64,000 nt of DNA from DATAOG01 sp963840925 (lineage in GTDB: Bacteria; Pseudomonadota; Alphaproteobacteria; Geminicoccales; Geminicoccaceae), in contig CAWJAY010000055.1 of the NCBI GenBank assembly GCA_963840925.1, positions 147,388 through 211,387 of the forward strand, read 5' to 3'. Below the pieces are notes generated by a model. That model did not search any database, was not told the origin of the DNA, and saw only the letters and a program-made list of their open reading frames with translations. Positions 9,516-18,458 of this stretch are shown here, one piece after another; position 1 is the stretch's first letter; each line of letters opens with the position of its first letter. A program made the translations under genes and the position numbers.

Positions 9516-11147
9516 CTACTTGAACTTCGAGACCTCGACCTCTTTGGCGGTGATGAACTCGAGCAGCGCGGGCTTGCCGGCCTCGGTCGCGGCGATCCCG
9601 CGCCGGAGCGCCGGCACGATCTCGGCGGGCTCGGTGACCCGCTCGCCGTAGCCGCCGAACGCGCGCGCCATCGCCGCGTAGTCGCCCGAGATGTCGGTCG
9701 CGCGATAACGCTCGGTCGAGACCGGCATCACCTTCAGCTCGATCGCCATCGAGAAATTGTTGAGCAGGATCGAGAGGATCGGGATTCGCTCGCGGACCGC
9801 GGTCTCGAAGTCCATGCCGGTGAAGCCGATCGCGGCATCGCCCCAGAGGTTGATGCAGAGCTTGTCCGGGTGCACGAGCTTGGCTCCCATCGCGAGCCCC
9901 AGCCCATAGCCCAGCTGCGTGGTCTTGCCCCAGCCGATGTAGCTGAGCGGCACCGTCGAGACCCAAAACGGGGAAATCTGGTCGCGCGGGCTGCCGGCAT
10001 CGTGGGTGATGATCGTTTTTTCCGGATCGACCGTGCGCGCGAGTTCCGAAATCACCCGGTAAGGGTTGAGCGGCACCTCGTCGGACGCGAGCTTCGGCTG
10101 CCACTTGGCGAGCCAGGGTTCGCGCACGGCCTTGATCTCGTCGGCGACCGGGTCCGGATTGCGTGGGCTTCGGATCCCTGGCTCGATCTCGGCCAGCAGC
10201 GCCTCCAGCACGAGTTTGGCGTCGCCCAGCAGCGCCAGCTCGCACTCGACGTCCTTGTTGACGTCGAGCGGGTCGAGCGTGGCGTGCACGATCGCCTTGC
10301 CGGCCGGCATGTCGACCCCGAAGTTGGTCTTGGTGAAGCTGCAGCCGATCCCGAAGATCAGGTCCGCATTCTGCAGGAAATGATGCACCGGCGCCGGGAT
10401 CGCATTGCCGCCGGAGCCGAGTGCGAGCTTGTGGTTCTCCGGAAACGCGCTCTTGCCGCCGAGGCTGGTCGTGACTGGTGCCGCGAGCAGCTCGGCCAAG
10501 CGCTTCAGCTCGGCCCAGGCGCGCGCGTAATGCACCCCCTGGCCGGCGTAGATCACGAGCCGTTTCGCCTCGACGAGGCGCCTGGCGACCTTGCCCACGG
10601 CCTCCGGATCGGGCCCGATCCGCGGCATCGTCGCGGGCCGGTAGGCCAGGGGCTCCGCCACCTCCTCCTCGAACACCTCGCGCGGGATCTCGATCAGCGC
10701 GGGCCCGCCGCGCCCGGTCTTAAGCTGCGTGAACGCGCGCCGGAACACGTTCGGCAGCTCCGCGGTCACGACGATCGGCTCGGCCGACTTGGTGACGTGG
10801 CGCATGTTGAGCACCGAGTTGAAGTTGGGCTCGACGTAGGCGAGCGGGCGCGGATAGCCCATCGGCAGGACCAGGATCGGCACCGCCTCGCCGTAGGCCT
10901 GCGCGACCCCGCCGAACGCGTTCTCGGCGCCCGGCCCGTGCTGCATCGCGAACACGCCGATTTTTTCCCCACTCGTCAGCCGCGACATCGCGTCCGCCAT
11001 GTGCAGGCCGATCCGCTCCTGGCGCACGATCACCGGCCGGATGCCGGCGCGCGCGGCATACTCGAGGATGTGGTTGACCGGATAGCCGAAGATGATCTCG
11101 ACGCCCTCGCGCTTGAGGATCTCCGCGATCGCCTCGCCAGCCTTCAT
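9516..11147 (-). CDS. Thiamine pyrophosphate-requiring enzyme, acetolactate synthase-like
   Basis: A 543-residue three-domain ThDP enzyme. The N-terminal domain has VRQERIGLHMADAMSR, carrying the conserved Glu that activates the thiazolium. The middle domain has IYAGQGVHYA. The C-terminal domain has the GD...NN cofactor motif (NLWGDAAIGFT to LLNNFSM). The start at 11147 (MKAGEAIAEIL) is preceded by GGGAGAGG. Biosynthetic acetolactate synthases normally have a regulatory subunit gene beside them and none is present here. A catabolic or uncharacterised decarboxylase/lyase (glyoxylate carboligase or oxalyl-CoA-like group) is therefore equally likely. Confidence 0.8.
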   Translation of the reverse strand: MKAGEAIAEILKREGVEIIFGYPVNHILEYAARAGIRPVIVRQERIGLHMADAMSRLTSGEKIGVFAMQHGPGAENAFGGVAQAYGEAVPILVLPMGYPRPLAYVEPNFNSVLNMRHVTKSAEPIVVTAELPNVFRRAFTQLKTGRGGPALIEIPREVFEEEVAEPLAYRPATMPRIGPDPEAVGKVARRLVEAKRLVIYAGQGVHYARAWAELKRLAELLAAPVTTSLGGKSAFPENHKLALGSGGNAIPAPVHHFLQNADLIFGIGCSFTKTNFGVDMPAGKAIVHATLDPLDVNKDVECELALLGDAKLVLEALLAEIEPGIRSPRNPDPVADEIKAVREPWLAKWQPKLASDEVPLNPYRVISELARTVDPEKTIITHDAGSPRDQISPFWVSTVPLSYIGWGKTTQLGYGLGLAMGAKLVHPDKLCINLWGDAAIGFTGMDFETAVRERIPILSILLNNFSMAIELKVMPVSTERYRATDISGDYAAMARAFGGYGERVTEPAEIVPALRRGIAATEAGKPALLEFITAKEVEVSKFK

Positions 11148-11210
11148 GATGCCTCTCCCAGGTTCCTGCCCGGCGGCCATACAACCGCCGGCACCCCCGG
11201 TTGTCCAGGT

Positions 11211-11798
11211 CTACCGCTCGCCCAGAGGGTGGCGCTCGAGTTCCGGCAGGGGCTCGGTCGACGACAGCATCCGCCGCAGGATGCCGTCCTTGCGCACGTA
11301 GTGATGCTGCAACGCGCCCGCGACGTGCAGGATCACGGTCAGATAGAGCACGAACTGGAGGCTCAGATGCGCATACTTGAACACCTCGGCCACCGGCTTA
11401 TTCTCCGGGACCCACTGGGCGAGGTCGTAGAGCATGAAGAACGGCACCGGAAACCCGCCGAGCGCCGTGTACAGAAAGCCTGTGACCGGCATCGATAGCA
11501 GCACGACATAGAGCAGCGCGTGCGTGATCCGGGCCGTCCTTGCCTGCCAGCCCGGCAGGTCCGCCGGCAGCAGCGGCACCGGGTGCGACCAGCGCCACGA
11601 CAACCGCACGATCGCGAGGATGAAAATGACGATGCCGGTCGTCTTGTGGACATTGTAGCAAAAATTCTGCAGCGTCCCCGGCCCGACCGCGACCATCGTG
11701 ATCCCGGCCGGCACCTGGACCAGCAGCACGAGCGCCGCGATCGTCCAATGCAGCCCGATCTGGACGCTGCCCCACCGCTCCGCCGTGTTCTCCCGCAT
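11211..11798 (-). CDS. Cytochrome b561 family protein
   Basis: A 195-residue integral membrane protein with four hydrophobic helices (about residues 16-36, 52-70, 90-115 and 147-170). Its histidines are placed as in bacterial b561/CybB: GLHW in helix 1, YNVHKTTG at the start of helix 2, and H-x(13)-H in the last helix (YAHLSLQF...LHVAGALQHHY). It should bind two b hemes and shuttle electrons across the inner membrane, for example quinol to superoxide. It is upstream of and co-oriented with the ThDP enzyme, 63 bases apart. Confidence 0.88.
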   Translation of the reverse strand: MRENTAERWGSVQIGLHWTIAALVLLVQVPAGITMVAVGPGTLQNFCYNVHKTTGIVIFILAIVRLSWRWSHPVPLLPADLPGWQARTARITHALLYVVLLSMPVTGFLYTALGGFPVPFFMLYDLAQWVPENKPVAEVFKYAHLSLQFVLYLTVILHVAGALQHHYVRKDGILRRMLSSTEPLPELERHPLGER

Positions 11799-11958
11799 CT
11801 CTTTTTCCCACTTTGACCCATAGCTAAAGGCTCACCAGCCCGGTTTCCAGCCGGATTTCCGAGATATGTCCGGATCGACCGCTCAACTCGAAGGGCTTGC
11901 CTGTCAGCCGTCCTTATCGCTTTACTGGCAACCAGCGGAAAAGCGAGGTAGAGCGCCG

Positions 11959-13730
11959 ATGGCCGGCCAGAGCGATCGAGCCAAGCCGATCAGCCTGTTC
12001 TATTCGTACTCGCACAAGGACGAGGACCTTCGGCTCAAGCTCGAGACGCACCTTTCGGCCCTGCGGCGCGGTGGCCTTATCGCTGAGTGGCACGACCGCA
12101 AGCTCGAGCCCGGCGATGCCTGGAGGGACGAGATCGATCGCCACCTGGCGTCGGCGGATATCGTGCTACTTCTCGTCAGCTCCGATTTCATCGCTTCAGA
12201 TTATTGCTGGGGCGAGGAAATGACCAAGGCGCTGGCGCGGCACGCACGTGACGAGGCGCGGATCATCCCGGTGATTCTTCGCCACTGCCGCTGGCGGAAC
12301 ACGCCGCTCGGCAGCCTTCAGGCGGTGCCGAAGGACGCGAGACCGATCAAAGCCTGGCCGGACGAGGACGCGGCGTTCGACGATGTCGCCGCCGCGATCG
12401 AGCGCTCGCTGCAACAAATCCGCGAGCGAGCAGAGCAGGAGGCGAGGCAGCGGACCGAGGAGGAGGCGAGGCAGCGGACCGAGGAGGAGGCGAGGCAGCG
12501 GACCGAGGAGGAGGCGAGGCAGCGGACCGAGGAGGAGGCGAGGCAGCGGGCCGAGGAGGAGGCGAGGCAGCAGGCCGAGGAGGAGGCGGGACGGCGAGCC
12601 GAGAAGGAGGCGAGGCAGCGGGTCGAGGAGGAGGCGGGACGGCGAGCCGAGGAAGAGGCGGGACGGCGAGCCGAGGAAGAGGCGGGACGGCGAGCCGAAG
12701 AGGAAGCAAGGCATAGGGCTGAGCACGAAGCGAGCCAGCGCGCCGACCACCAGGCTAGGCGGCGGGAAGCTAGGCAGCGGGCCAAGGAAAAGGCGAGGCA
12801 GTGTGCCGAGGAGGAGGCAAGGCAGCGGGCCGAGAAGTGGGCAAGGCAGCGTGCCGAGAGGAGGCAAGGCAGCGTGCCGAGGAGGAGGCATGGCGGCGGG
12901 CCGAGGAGGAGGCAAGACAGCGACCATGTGAACGGGTCTGCCTGGCAGCAGTCCCGGAGCGCGATTGGGACGTTCTCGAGTTGCGCGACAAACTCGCCCG
13001 GCTGCTTCGGGCACAGGGGTGCACCGTCGTGCCCGAGACAAATCCTCATGATGAAGATGAAATACACAGGTACGCGCGTGAATGGATTTCAAGTTGTGAC
13101 AGATACGCGGAAGTTCGCAGTCGGTATCGTACCGACAGGTACGGGGACCGTCGCGACCACCTCGTGTATCAGCACGAACTCGCGAAACGTGCCGGCAAGC
13201 CGATTTTCGTCTATCAGGATAGGAACATCAAGCTGGAGAGCTTCGCCGAGCAGGTCACGGAGATTGCGCCGCCCCCGACAGGTGACAACGGCCATTGGAG
13301 CGTCTTCATAATGGCCAGCCCCCATGATGAGAGCCTGGAACGCGAAATTCGCAGAATCCTCGCTGAGCTCGATATCTCTGTTTTTTCGGTCTTTCCCCTG
13401 GTGAGGTACAGCCTTGATAATGCGGACCCGCTCGGTGAAGATACCCCATTTTTTGACCTCGTCAGGCGTTGCGACGCTATCCTATTAATCAACAGCAAGG
13501 CCACGTTCTGGATAGACCATCAGATATTCAATCTAAAGTTCGGCCTCGAGCGCAAGCTCGGCAGCCATCTTCACTGCGCGATCATTGATGGACAACCCGA
13601 AGCGCGTCTGAAACTTTCGGAGGAAGTAAGCGTGTTTCCTGCATATTCACCAACTCTTAAGCGTGACCTGCAATACTGGCTCGCGACCGTTACCGGCTGG
13701 GCCGGTCCGCCTATCGGATACGCGGGATGA
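11959..13730 (+). CDS. TIR-domain protein with octapeptide-repeat coiled coil (one frameshift)
   Basis: The chosen start reads MAGQSDRAKPISLFYSYS. Residues about 8-140 form a TIR domain: SYSHKDEDLRLKLE, the W-H-D-R turn, SADIVLLLVSSDFI, and YCWGEEM with the Glu position used by NAD-cleaving TIRs. Residues about 155-320 are an almost uninterrupted charged helix of ARQRTEEE-type octapeptides. The frame then shifts: one G is missing near 12858 in the repeat. The downstream frame continues the repeat and two further alpha/beta domains, beginning VCLAAVPERDWDVLE and WSVFIMASPHDES. Both resemble degenerate TIR/SEFIR-like folds (inference). Likely a signalling or defence protein; no partner gene is adjacent. 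Confidence 0.7.
12433..12924 (+). repeat. In-frame 24-bp tandem repeat (coding minisatellite)
   Basis: About 20 copies of a 24-base unit encoding Ala-Arg-Gln-Arg-Thr-Glu-Glu-Glu or close variants. The first four or five copies are nearly identical (unit: gaggaggaggcgaggcag + cggacc). Later copies drift (GRRAEEEA, SQRADHQA and others). The array forms the coiled-coil linker of the TIR protein and includes the single-base deletion near 12858 that shifts the frame. Confidence 0.9.
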
Positions 13731-13828
13731 TTGTCTTTGTCGGACGCGGCAACCACACGTGTCGACAGACACGAGGGACCTATGCTTCGCGCAGAGGGTG
13801 ATCAGGCGGACACGTCGGCGAGATCAGG

Positions 13829-13855
13829 AAAAAAGCGCCGGGCAGGTCCCGGCGC
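13829..13855 (-). terminator. Rho-independent terminator of the binding-protein gene
   Basis: On the minus strand the perfect 8-bp inverted repeat gcgccggg / cccggcgc with a 5-base loop (13835-13855) is followed by six U residues (A tract at 13829-13834 on the plus strand). It lies 20 bases past the stop codon of the peptide-type binding-protein gene. Confidence 0.9.
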
Positions 13856-13875
13856 GGAGCTGAAGCCTGCGGCTA

Positions 13876-15486
13876 TTAGCCGCTCTTCTCGATGTTCCAG
13901 GCGACGAACAGCAGCGCGTTGGGTACGCCCTGGAGCGTCTTGCGCCAGGCGACCGGCGTCACGAACTGGCCGGTGTTGATGTACGGAAAAAATTCGTAGT
14001 AGCGCTTCTGCAAAGCGTCGATCGCCGCCATCTGCTCGTCCTGGGTCTGGGCGGCGATGAACTGGGCGCGCAACCGTTCGATCTGGGCGTCCTTGGGCCA
14101 GCCGAACCAGGCCGATTTCGGGTCCCCGGTCGCGACCAGCGGCTGGTTGGTTAGCGGGCTCGACATGTTGTAGCCGGTCCACCAGGTCGGAAAGATATTC
14201 CAGCCGACGTTCGGCTGCTCGCGCGGATTTTCCGTCTTGGGCCGCCTCGAGGTGAGCGTCGACCAGTCCATCGACTGGGCATCGACATTGACCCCAATCT
14301 CCTTCAAGAGGTCGACCATCACCAGCACGTTGTTGTAGATGATCTGCTGGTCGGTCGGCACCAGCACGACCACCGGCTCGCCGTTGTAGCCCGCCTCGGC
14401 CATCAGCTCTTTCGCCCGCGCCTTGTCCTGCTGCCGCCAGGGCTCGGCATGGGCATCGGTCTCGAACGGCAAATCGCACATGAAGACCGCGTAGCAGACT
14501 TTTTCGTACGTGGGGTTGCCGACCTGGGCGGCGAGGAACGCCGGCTGGTCGACCAGGAGCTGCAAGGCCTGGCGCGCCTTGACGTTGTCGAACGGCGGGT
14601 ACAGCAGGTTCGGCCGGATGTGGCCCATCTTGCCGAGCGGGTCCAGGACCCTGATCACGATGTTCGGGTCGGCCTCGAGCGCCGGCAGCAGGTCGATTGG
14701 CGGGATCTCGTAGGCGTCAACCTCGCCCGCGAGCAGCGCCTGGGTCGCGGTGTTGGTGTCGGGGATATAGATCCACTCGACCTTGTCGACCTTGACCACC
14801 TTGCCGCCGGCAAAGCCGTCGACCGGCTCGGCGCGTGGCGCGTAGTCCTGGAACTTGCTGTAGACGACCTTGGCGCCGGGGACCCACTGGTCCTTCTCGA
14901 ACACGAACGGCCCCGAGCCGATCACTTCCGCCACCTGCTCGTTGGGATCGGTCTTGGCCTCTGCCTCGCGCATGACCGGCAGCGGCAGCGTCGGGTTGCC
15001 GAGCACCGAGAGCGTCGGCCCGAATTTTTCCTTGAGCTTGAGCACGAACGTCTTCGCGTCGACCGCCTCGAGCGACTGGGCGCGCTCCAGCATCGCCATG
15101 CCGTCCGAGCGCTTGGCCGACCAGCGCTCGATCGAGGCGACCGCGTCCTTGGCCTCGACCGGCGAGCCGTCATGGAACTTCAGCCCGTCGCGCAGCGTGA
15201 AGGTGTAGGTCAGGCCGTCGTCGCTGATCTCGTAGTCGCCGACCATCTGCGGCTGCGGCTCGAGCTTGGAGTTCAGCGCGAACAGCGTGTCGTAGACCAT
15301 ATACGCGTGGTTGGCCGTGATCGCCGCGGTGGTCCAGACCGGGTCGAGGTTCTTCAGGTCCGCCTGCGGCACCAGGCGGAGCGTCGTCTCCTGGGCCCAG
15401 CCGGTGCTGGCGAGCGCTGCCGAAAGCCCGAGGCCGAGTGCGCCCCCAAGCGCGTGCTGACGATGCCACGGTCGGTGCCCGCTCAT
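13876..15486 (-). CDS. ABC transporter substrate-binding protein, family 5 (peptide/nickel type)
   Basis: A 536-residue periplasmic binding protein with a signal peptide (MSGHRPWHRQHALGG, cleavage near TGWAQ^ET). Family 5 features are LRLVPQADLKNLDP, the TFTLRDGLKFHDGSPV signature near residue 105, and the WNIFPTWWTGYN region. The start has GGGAGGACAG upstream. No permease or ATPase gene is adjacent, so it is an orphan or its partners lie elsewhere. It ends at a strong terminator and is divergent from the amidase, with which it may share a regulated promoter region (15487-15590). The ligand is probably a peptide or other amide. Confidence 0.9.
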   Translation of the reverse strand: MSGHRPWHRQHALGGALGLGLSAALASTGWAQETTLRLVPQADLKNLDPVWTTAAITANHAYMVYDTLFALNSKLEPQPQMVGDYEISDDGLTYTFTLRDGLKFHDGSPVEAKDAVASIERWSAKRSDGMAMLERAQSLEAVDAKTFVLKLKEKFGPTLSVLGNPTLPLPVMREAEAKTDPNEQVAEVIGSGPFVFEKDQWVPGAKVVYSKFQDYAPRAEPVDGFAGGKVVKVDKVEWIYIPDTNTATQALLAGEVDAYEIPPIDLLPALEADPNIVIRVLDPLGKMGHIRPNLLYPPFDNVKARQALQLLVDQPAFLAAQVGNPTYEKVCYAVFMCDLPFETDAHAEPWRQQDKARAKELMAEAGYNGEPVVVLVPTDQQIIYNNVLVMVDLLKEIGVNVDAQSMDWSTLTSRRPKTENPREQPNVGWNIFPTWWTGYNMSSPLTNQPLVATGDPKSAWFGWPKDAQIERLRAQFIAAQTQDEQMAAIDALQKRYYEFFPYINTGQFVTPVAWRKTLQGVPNALLFVAWNIEKSG

Positions 15487-15590
15487 GTCTGTCCTCCCGC
15501 TCTTTCGGTGTGCCTCGACCAATTGTAAGAGGGTTCGAGGGCGCCCGGCAACTAAACGCCCGGTCGATCTCGGGCAAGGATGGCCAAGCG

Positions 15591-16997
15591 ATGCAGGACC
15601 TGGACCTCTGCTACACGCCTGCGGTCGACCTCGTCCGCCTGATCGGGGCCAAGGCGCTCTCGCCGGTCGAGGTCGTGGGCGCGGTGCTCGCGCGCGCCGA
15701 AGCGCTCAATCCCAGCCTGAACGCGATCTGCACCTGGACCGCAGACGCAGCGCGCGCGCGGGCGCGCTTGGCCGAGCAGGCGGTGATCCGGGGCGATCCG
15801 CTCGGGCCCCTGCACGGCGTGCCGACCACGATCAAGGACCTCGCGTTCACCAAGGGCGTGCGGACCATGGCCGGCTCCTGGATCCACGCCGAGCGGGTGC
15901 CCAAGGTCGATGCGCCGTTCGTCGAGCGGCTGGCCGCGGCCGGCGCGATCTCGATCGGCAAGACCACGGTGCCCGAGTTCGGCTGGAAGGGCTGCGGCGA
16001 CAGCCCGGTCACCGGCATCTCGCACAACCCCTGGCAGCACGGCATGAACGCCGGCGGCTCGAGCACCGGGGCCGCGATCTGCGCCGCCGCCGGCATCGGC
16101 CCGATCCATCAGGGCTCGGACGGCGCCGGCTCGATCCGGATGCCCGCCGGCTTCTGCGGCGTGTTCGGCCTCAAGCCGTCCTACGGCCGGGTGCCGCATT
16201 TCCCGGTCAGCAACAACGATCACATGTCGCACGCCGGCCCGATCGCGCGCACGGTCGCCGATGCCACGCTGATGCTCGAGGTCATGGCCGGCCCGGACGA
16301 CCGCGACCAGGTGAGCCTGCCGGATGCGCCCGGGCAGTACCTCGCCCGGCTCGAGGACGGCATCCAGGGCCTGCGTGTCGCCTTCAGCCCCGATCTCGGC
16401 TATCTGCCGGTCGACCCGGAGGTCGCAAGCCTGGTGCGCGCCGCGGCGCTCGCGTTCGAGGACCTCGGCTGCGACCTCGAGGAGGTCGACCCGGGGTGGG
16501 GCGACCCGATCGAGATCGAGCACCTGTTCTACGCCGCCAACGCCGCCGGCAATCACGGGCCGCACCTCGAGCGCTGGAGCGAGCGCATGGACCCGGGCCT
16601 GGTGGCGCTGGTCCGGCACGGCGCCCGCTATAGCGCCGCCGACTACGTTCGCGCGCGCGGCCAGCGCATGGAGTACTACGACCGGATGCGCTCGTTCTTC
16701 GAGCGCTTCGATCTGCTGCTGACGCCGACGCTCTCGGTCGCGGCCTTCCCGGTCGGCCGGCTGATCCCGGCGCATTGGCCGCAGCACCCATGGGACTGGC
16801 TCCGCTGGGCAGGGTTCTCCTATCCGTTCAACCTGACCTGGGTTCCGGCCGCGACCTGCCCGTGCGGCTTCACCGGCCAGGGCCTGCCGGTCGGCCTCCA
16901 GATCGTCGCCGGCCGCCATCGGGACCTCCGCGTCCTCCAGGCCGCGCGCGCCTTCGAGCAGGCGCGACCATGGGCCGAGGCGCGGCCGCCGGTCTAG
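15591..16997 (+). CDS. Amidase (amidase signature family)
   Basis: A 468-residue amidase. The Ser-cisSer-Lys triad is visible: Lys in PTTIKDLAFT near residue 80, and the glycine/serine-rich signature NAGGSSTGAA followed by QGSDGAGSIRMP near residues 150-180. Members hydrolyse carboxamides, carbamates or aryl amides, or act as GatA; the C-terminal part is not GatA-like and no gatB/gatC is near. Divergence from the amide/peptide-type binding protein suggests uptake and hydrolysis of one compound (inference). Its stop overlaps the stop of the convergent cyclase gene by CTAG. Confidence 0.9.
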   Translation: MQDLDLCYTPAVDLVRLIGAKALSPVEVVGAVLARAEALNPSLNAICTWTADAARARARLAEQAVIRGDPLGPLHGVPTTIKDLAFTKGVRTMAGSWIHAERVPKVDAPFVERLAAAGAISIGKTTVPEFGWKGCGDSPVTGISHNPWQHGMNAGGSSTGAAICAAAGIGPIHQGSDGAGSIRMPAGFCGVFGLKPSYGRVPHFPVSNNDHMSHAGPIARTVADATLMLEVMAGPDDRDQVSLPDAPGQYLARLEDGIQGLRVAFSPDLGYLPVDPEVASLVRAAALAFEDLGCDLEEVDPGWGDPIEIEHLFYAANAAGNHGPHLERWSERMDPGLVALVRHGARYSAADYVRARGQRMEYYDRMRSFFERFDLLLTPTLSVAAFPVGRLIPAHWPQHPWDWLRWAGFSYPFNLTWVPAATCPCGFTGQGLPVGLQIVAGRHRDLRVLQAARAFEQARPWAEARPPV

Positions 16998-18084
16998 GCG
17001 CCGGCCACGAGGATCAGACGAGCGGCCGGACGGAAGCGGCCTCGGCTGGCGCGCAGAGATAGACCTCGAATCTCGCCTTTGCCCTTCAGGCTCGTCCGAC
17101 CCAGGCAACGGCCCGGCCAGCGGCCCTCGATCCTTCGCCAGGCATCGCCGCTCAGATAGACCGCACCTTCCGAGCCCAGCGCGGACAGCCGCGCGGCCGT
17201 GTTCACCGTGTCGCCCCAGAGATCGAAGCTGAACTTGCTCCGACCGACGACGCCCGCGACGACCGAGCCGATGTGGATGCCGAGCCGGATCTGCCAGCGG
17301 GCCGGATTGCGCCGCGCCGCCTCAACCATCTCGAACGCGAAGCGGACGCTCGCCATCACCGGGTCGACATGGGGCTCGAGCAGGTTGGCGGTCGCCATGA
17401 AGCCGTCGCCGGTGGTCTTGATCTTCTCCAGAGCGTGACCGGCCGGCGATCCGTTCCAGGTCGATCGCCAGACGATCGAGATTGGCCACTACCTCCTCGG
17501 CCGGATGGCGCTCGCAATAGCTGGTGAACCCCACCAGATCGCCGAACACGACCGCCACGTCTTCGAAGCGCCTGGGCGCGATCCGCTCGGCGGTCTGCAG
17601 CTCGCGGACCGCGGGTGCCGGCAGGATGGCGTGCAACAGCTGGTCGGCGCGCCCGCGCTGGCGCTCGATCTCGGCCAGATGCGTGGCTTCCCGGTCGTGC
17701 AGGCGCTTGCGCTCGAGCGAGGCACCGATCCGCGCGCGCAGCAAGACCGAGTTGAACGGCTTGGGCAGGTAGTCCTCGGCGCCGAGCTCGATGCAGCGGA
17801 CCACGCTGTCGAGTTCCGAGATCGCCGAGATCATGATCACCGGGACGTGCCGCAGCAGGTCGTCGGCCTTCAGCCGCTCCAGCACCTGATAGCCGTTCAT
17901 CTCCGGCATCATGATGTCGAGCAGGATCAGATCGAACGGCCGGCTGGCGATCAGGTCGAGCGCCTCGCGGCCGTTGGTCGCGACCGCAACGTCCGTCGTA
18001 GCCCTCCCGCCTGAGCCTGCGCGTCAAGGTGTAGCGGTTGTCCTCGTTATCATCGACCACCAGGATCCGCGCCGGCGCGCTCAT
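16994..18084 (-). CDS. Response regulator-adenylate/guanylate cyclase (two frameshifts)
   Basis: Residues 1-120 are a CheY-like receiver: ILVVDDNEDNRYTL at the start, MMPEMNGYQVLERL, and Lys in DYLPKPFNS. After a helical linker comes a class III nucleotide cyclase domain: VVFGDLVGFTSYCE with the metal Asp, EKIKTTGDGFMA with the second Asp, and LWGDTVNTAARLSA. Two breaks interrupt it. Near 17,990 there is an apparent GACG duplication (GYD then VAVATNGRE in another frame). Near 17,443 one base is extra (the join reads GHALEKIKTTGDG). It is last in the SCO-kinase-CheY operon; its ATG overlaps the previous stop (ATGA). Confidence 0.8.
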
Positions 18085-18458
18085 GGGCTGCGCCGATCCG
18101 GCAGCAGCGCTGCGATCTTGGCCATCAGGCCGCGGAGGTTGACGGGCTTGGTATCGTAGTCGTCGCAGCCCGCCGCGAGCGCCCGCTCGCGATCGCCGGT
18201 CATCGCGTGCGCCGAGAGGGCGATGATCGGGATCGCCTGGGTATCGGCGGAACCCTTCAGGCGCCGGGCCGCTTCCCAGCCGTCGATCACCGGCAGGCTG
18301 AGATCCATCAGGATCAGGTCGGGCTGCTCCCGCCCGGCAGCCGCGATGCCCTGCTCGCCGTCGCCGGCGATCAGCACCTCGAAGCCCTGCCGCTCGAGCC
18401 GCTGGCGCAGCATGTAGACGTTGTCTTCGTTGTCCTCGACGTAGAGGATCCTAGTCAT
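18081..18458 (-). CDS. CheY-like single-domain response regulator
   Basis: A 125-residue receiver with no output domain. The acidic pocket is in MTRILYVEDNEDN, the phosphoacceptor Asp in LILMDLSLPVIDGW near residue 52, switch Thr/Ser in IIALSAHAM and Lys in YDTKPVNL. This is the DivK/CheY type. Its start lies inside the end of the hybrid kinase gene (ATGACTAG overlap) and its stop overlaps the cyclase start, so it is translationally coupled to both. It probably accepts phosphate from the upstream kinase and passes it by protein contact. Confidence 0.92.
   Translation of the reverse strand: MTRILYVEDNEDNVYMLRQRLERQGFEVLIAGDGEQGIAAAGREQPDLILMDLSLPVIDGWEAARRLKGSADTQAIPIIALSAHAMTGDRERALAAGCDDYDTKPVNLRGLMAKIAALLPDRRSP

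Noticed and set aside
12433..12924. Regular 24-base repeats that could suggest a CRISPR array
   Set aside because: The units are contiguous with no spacers, and they read through in one frame as a coiled coil.
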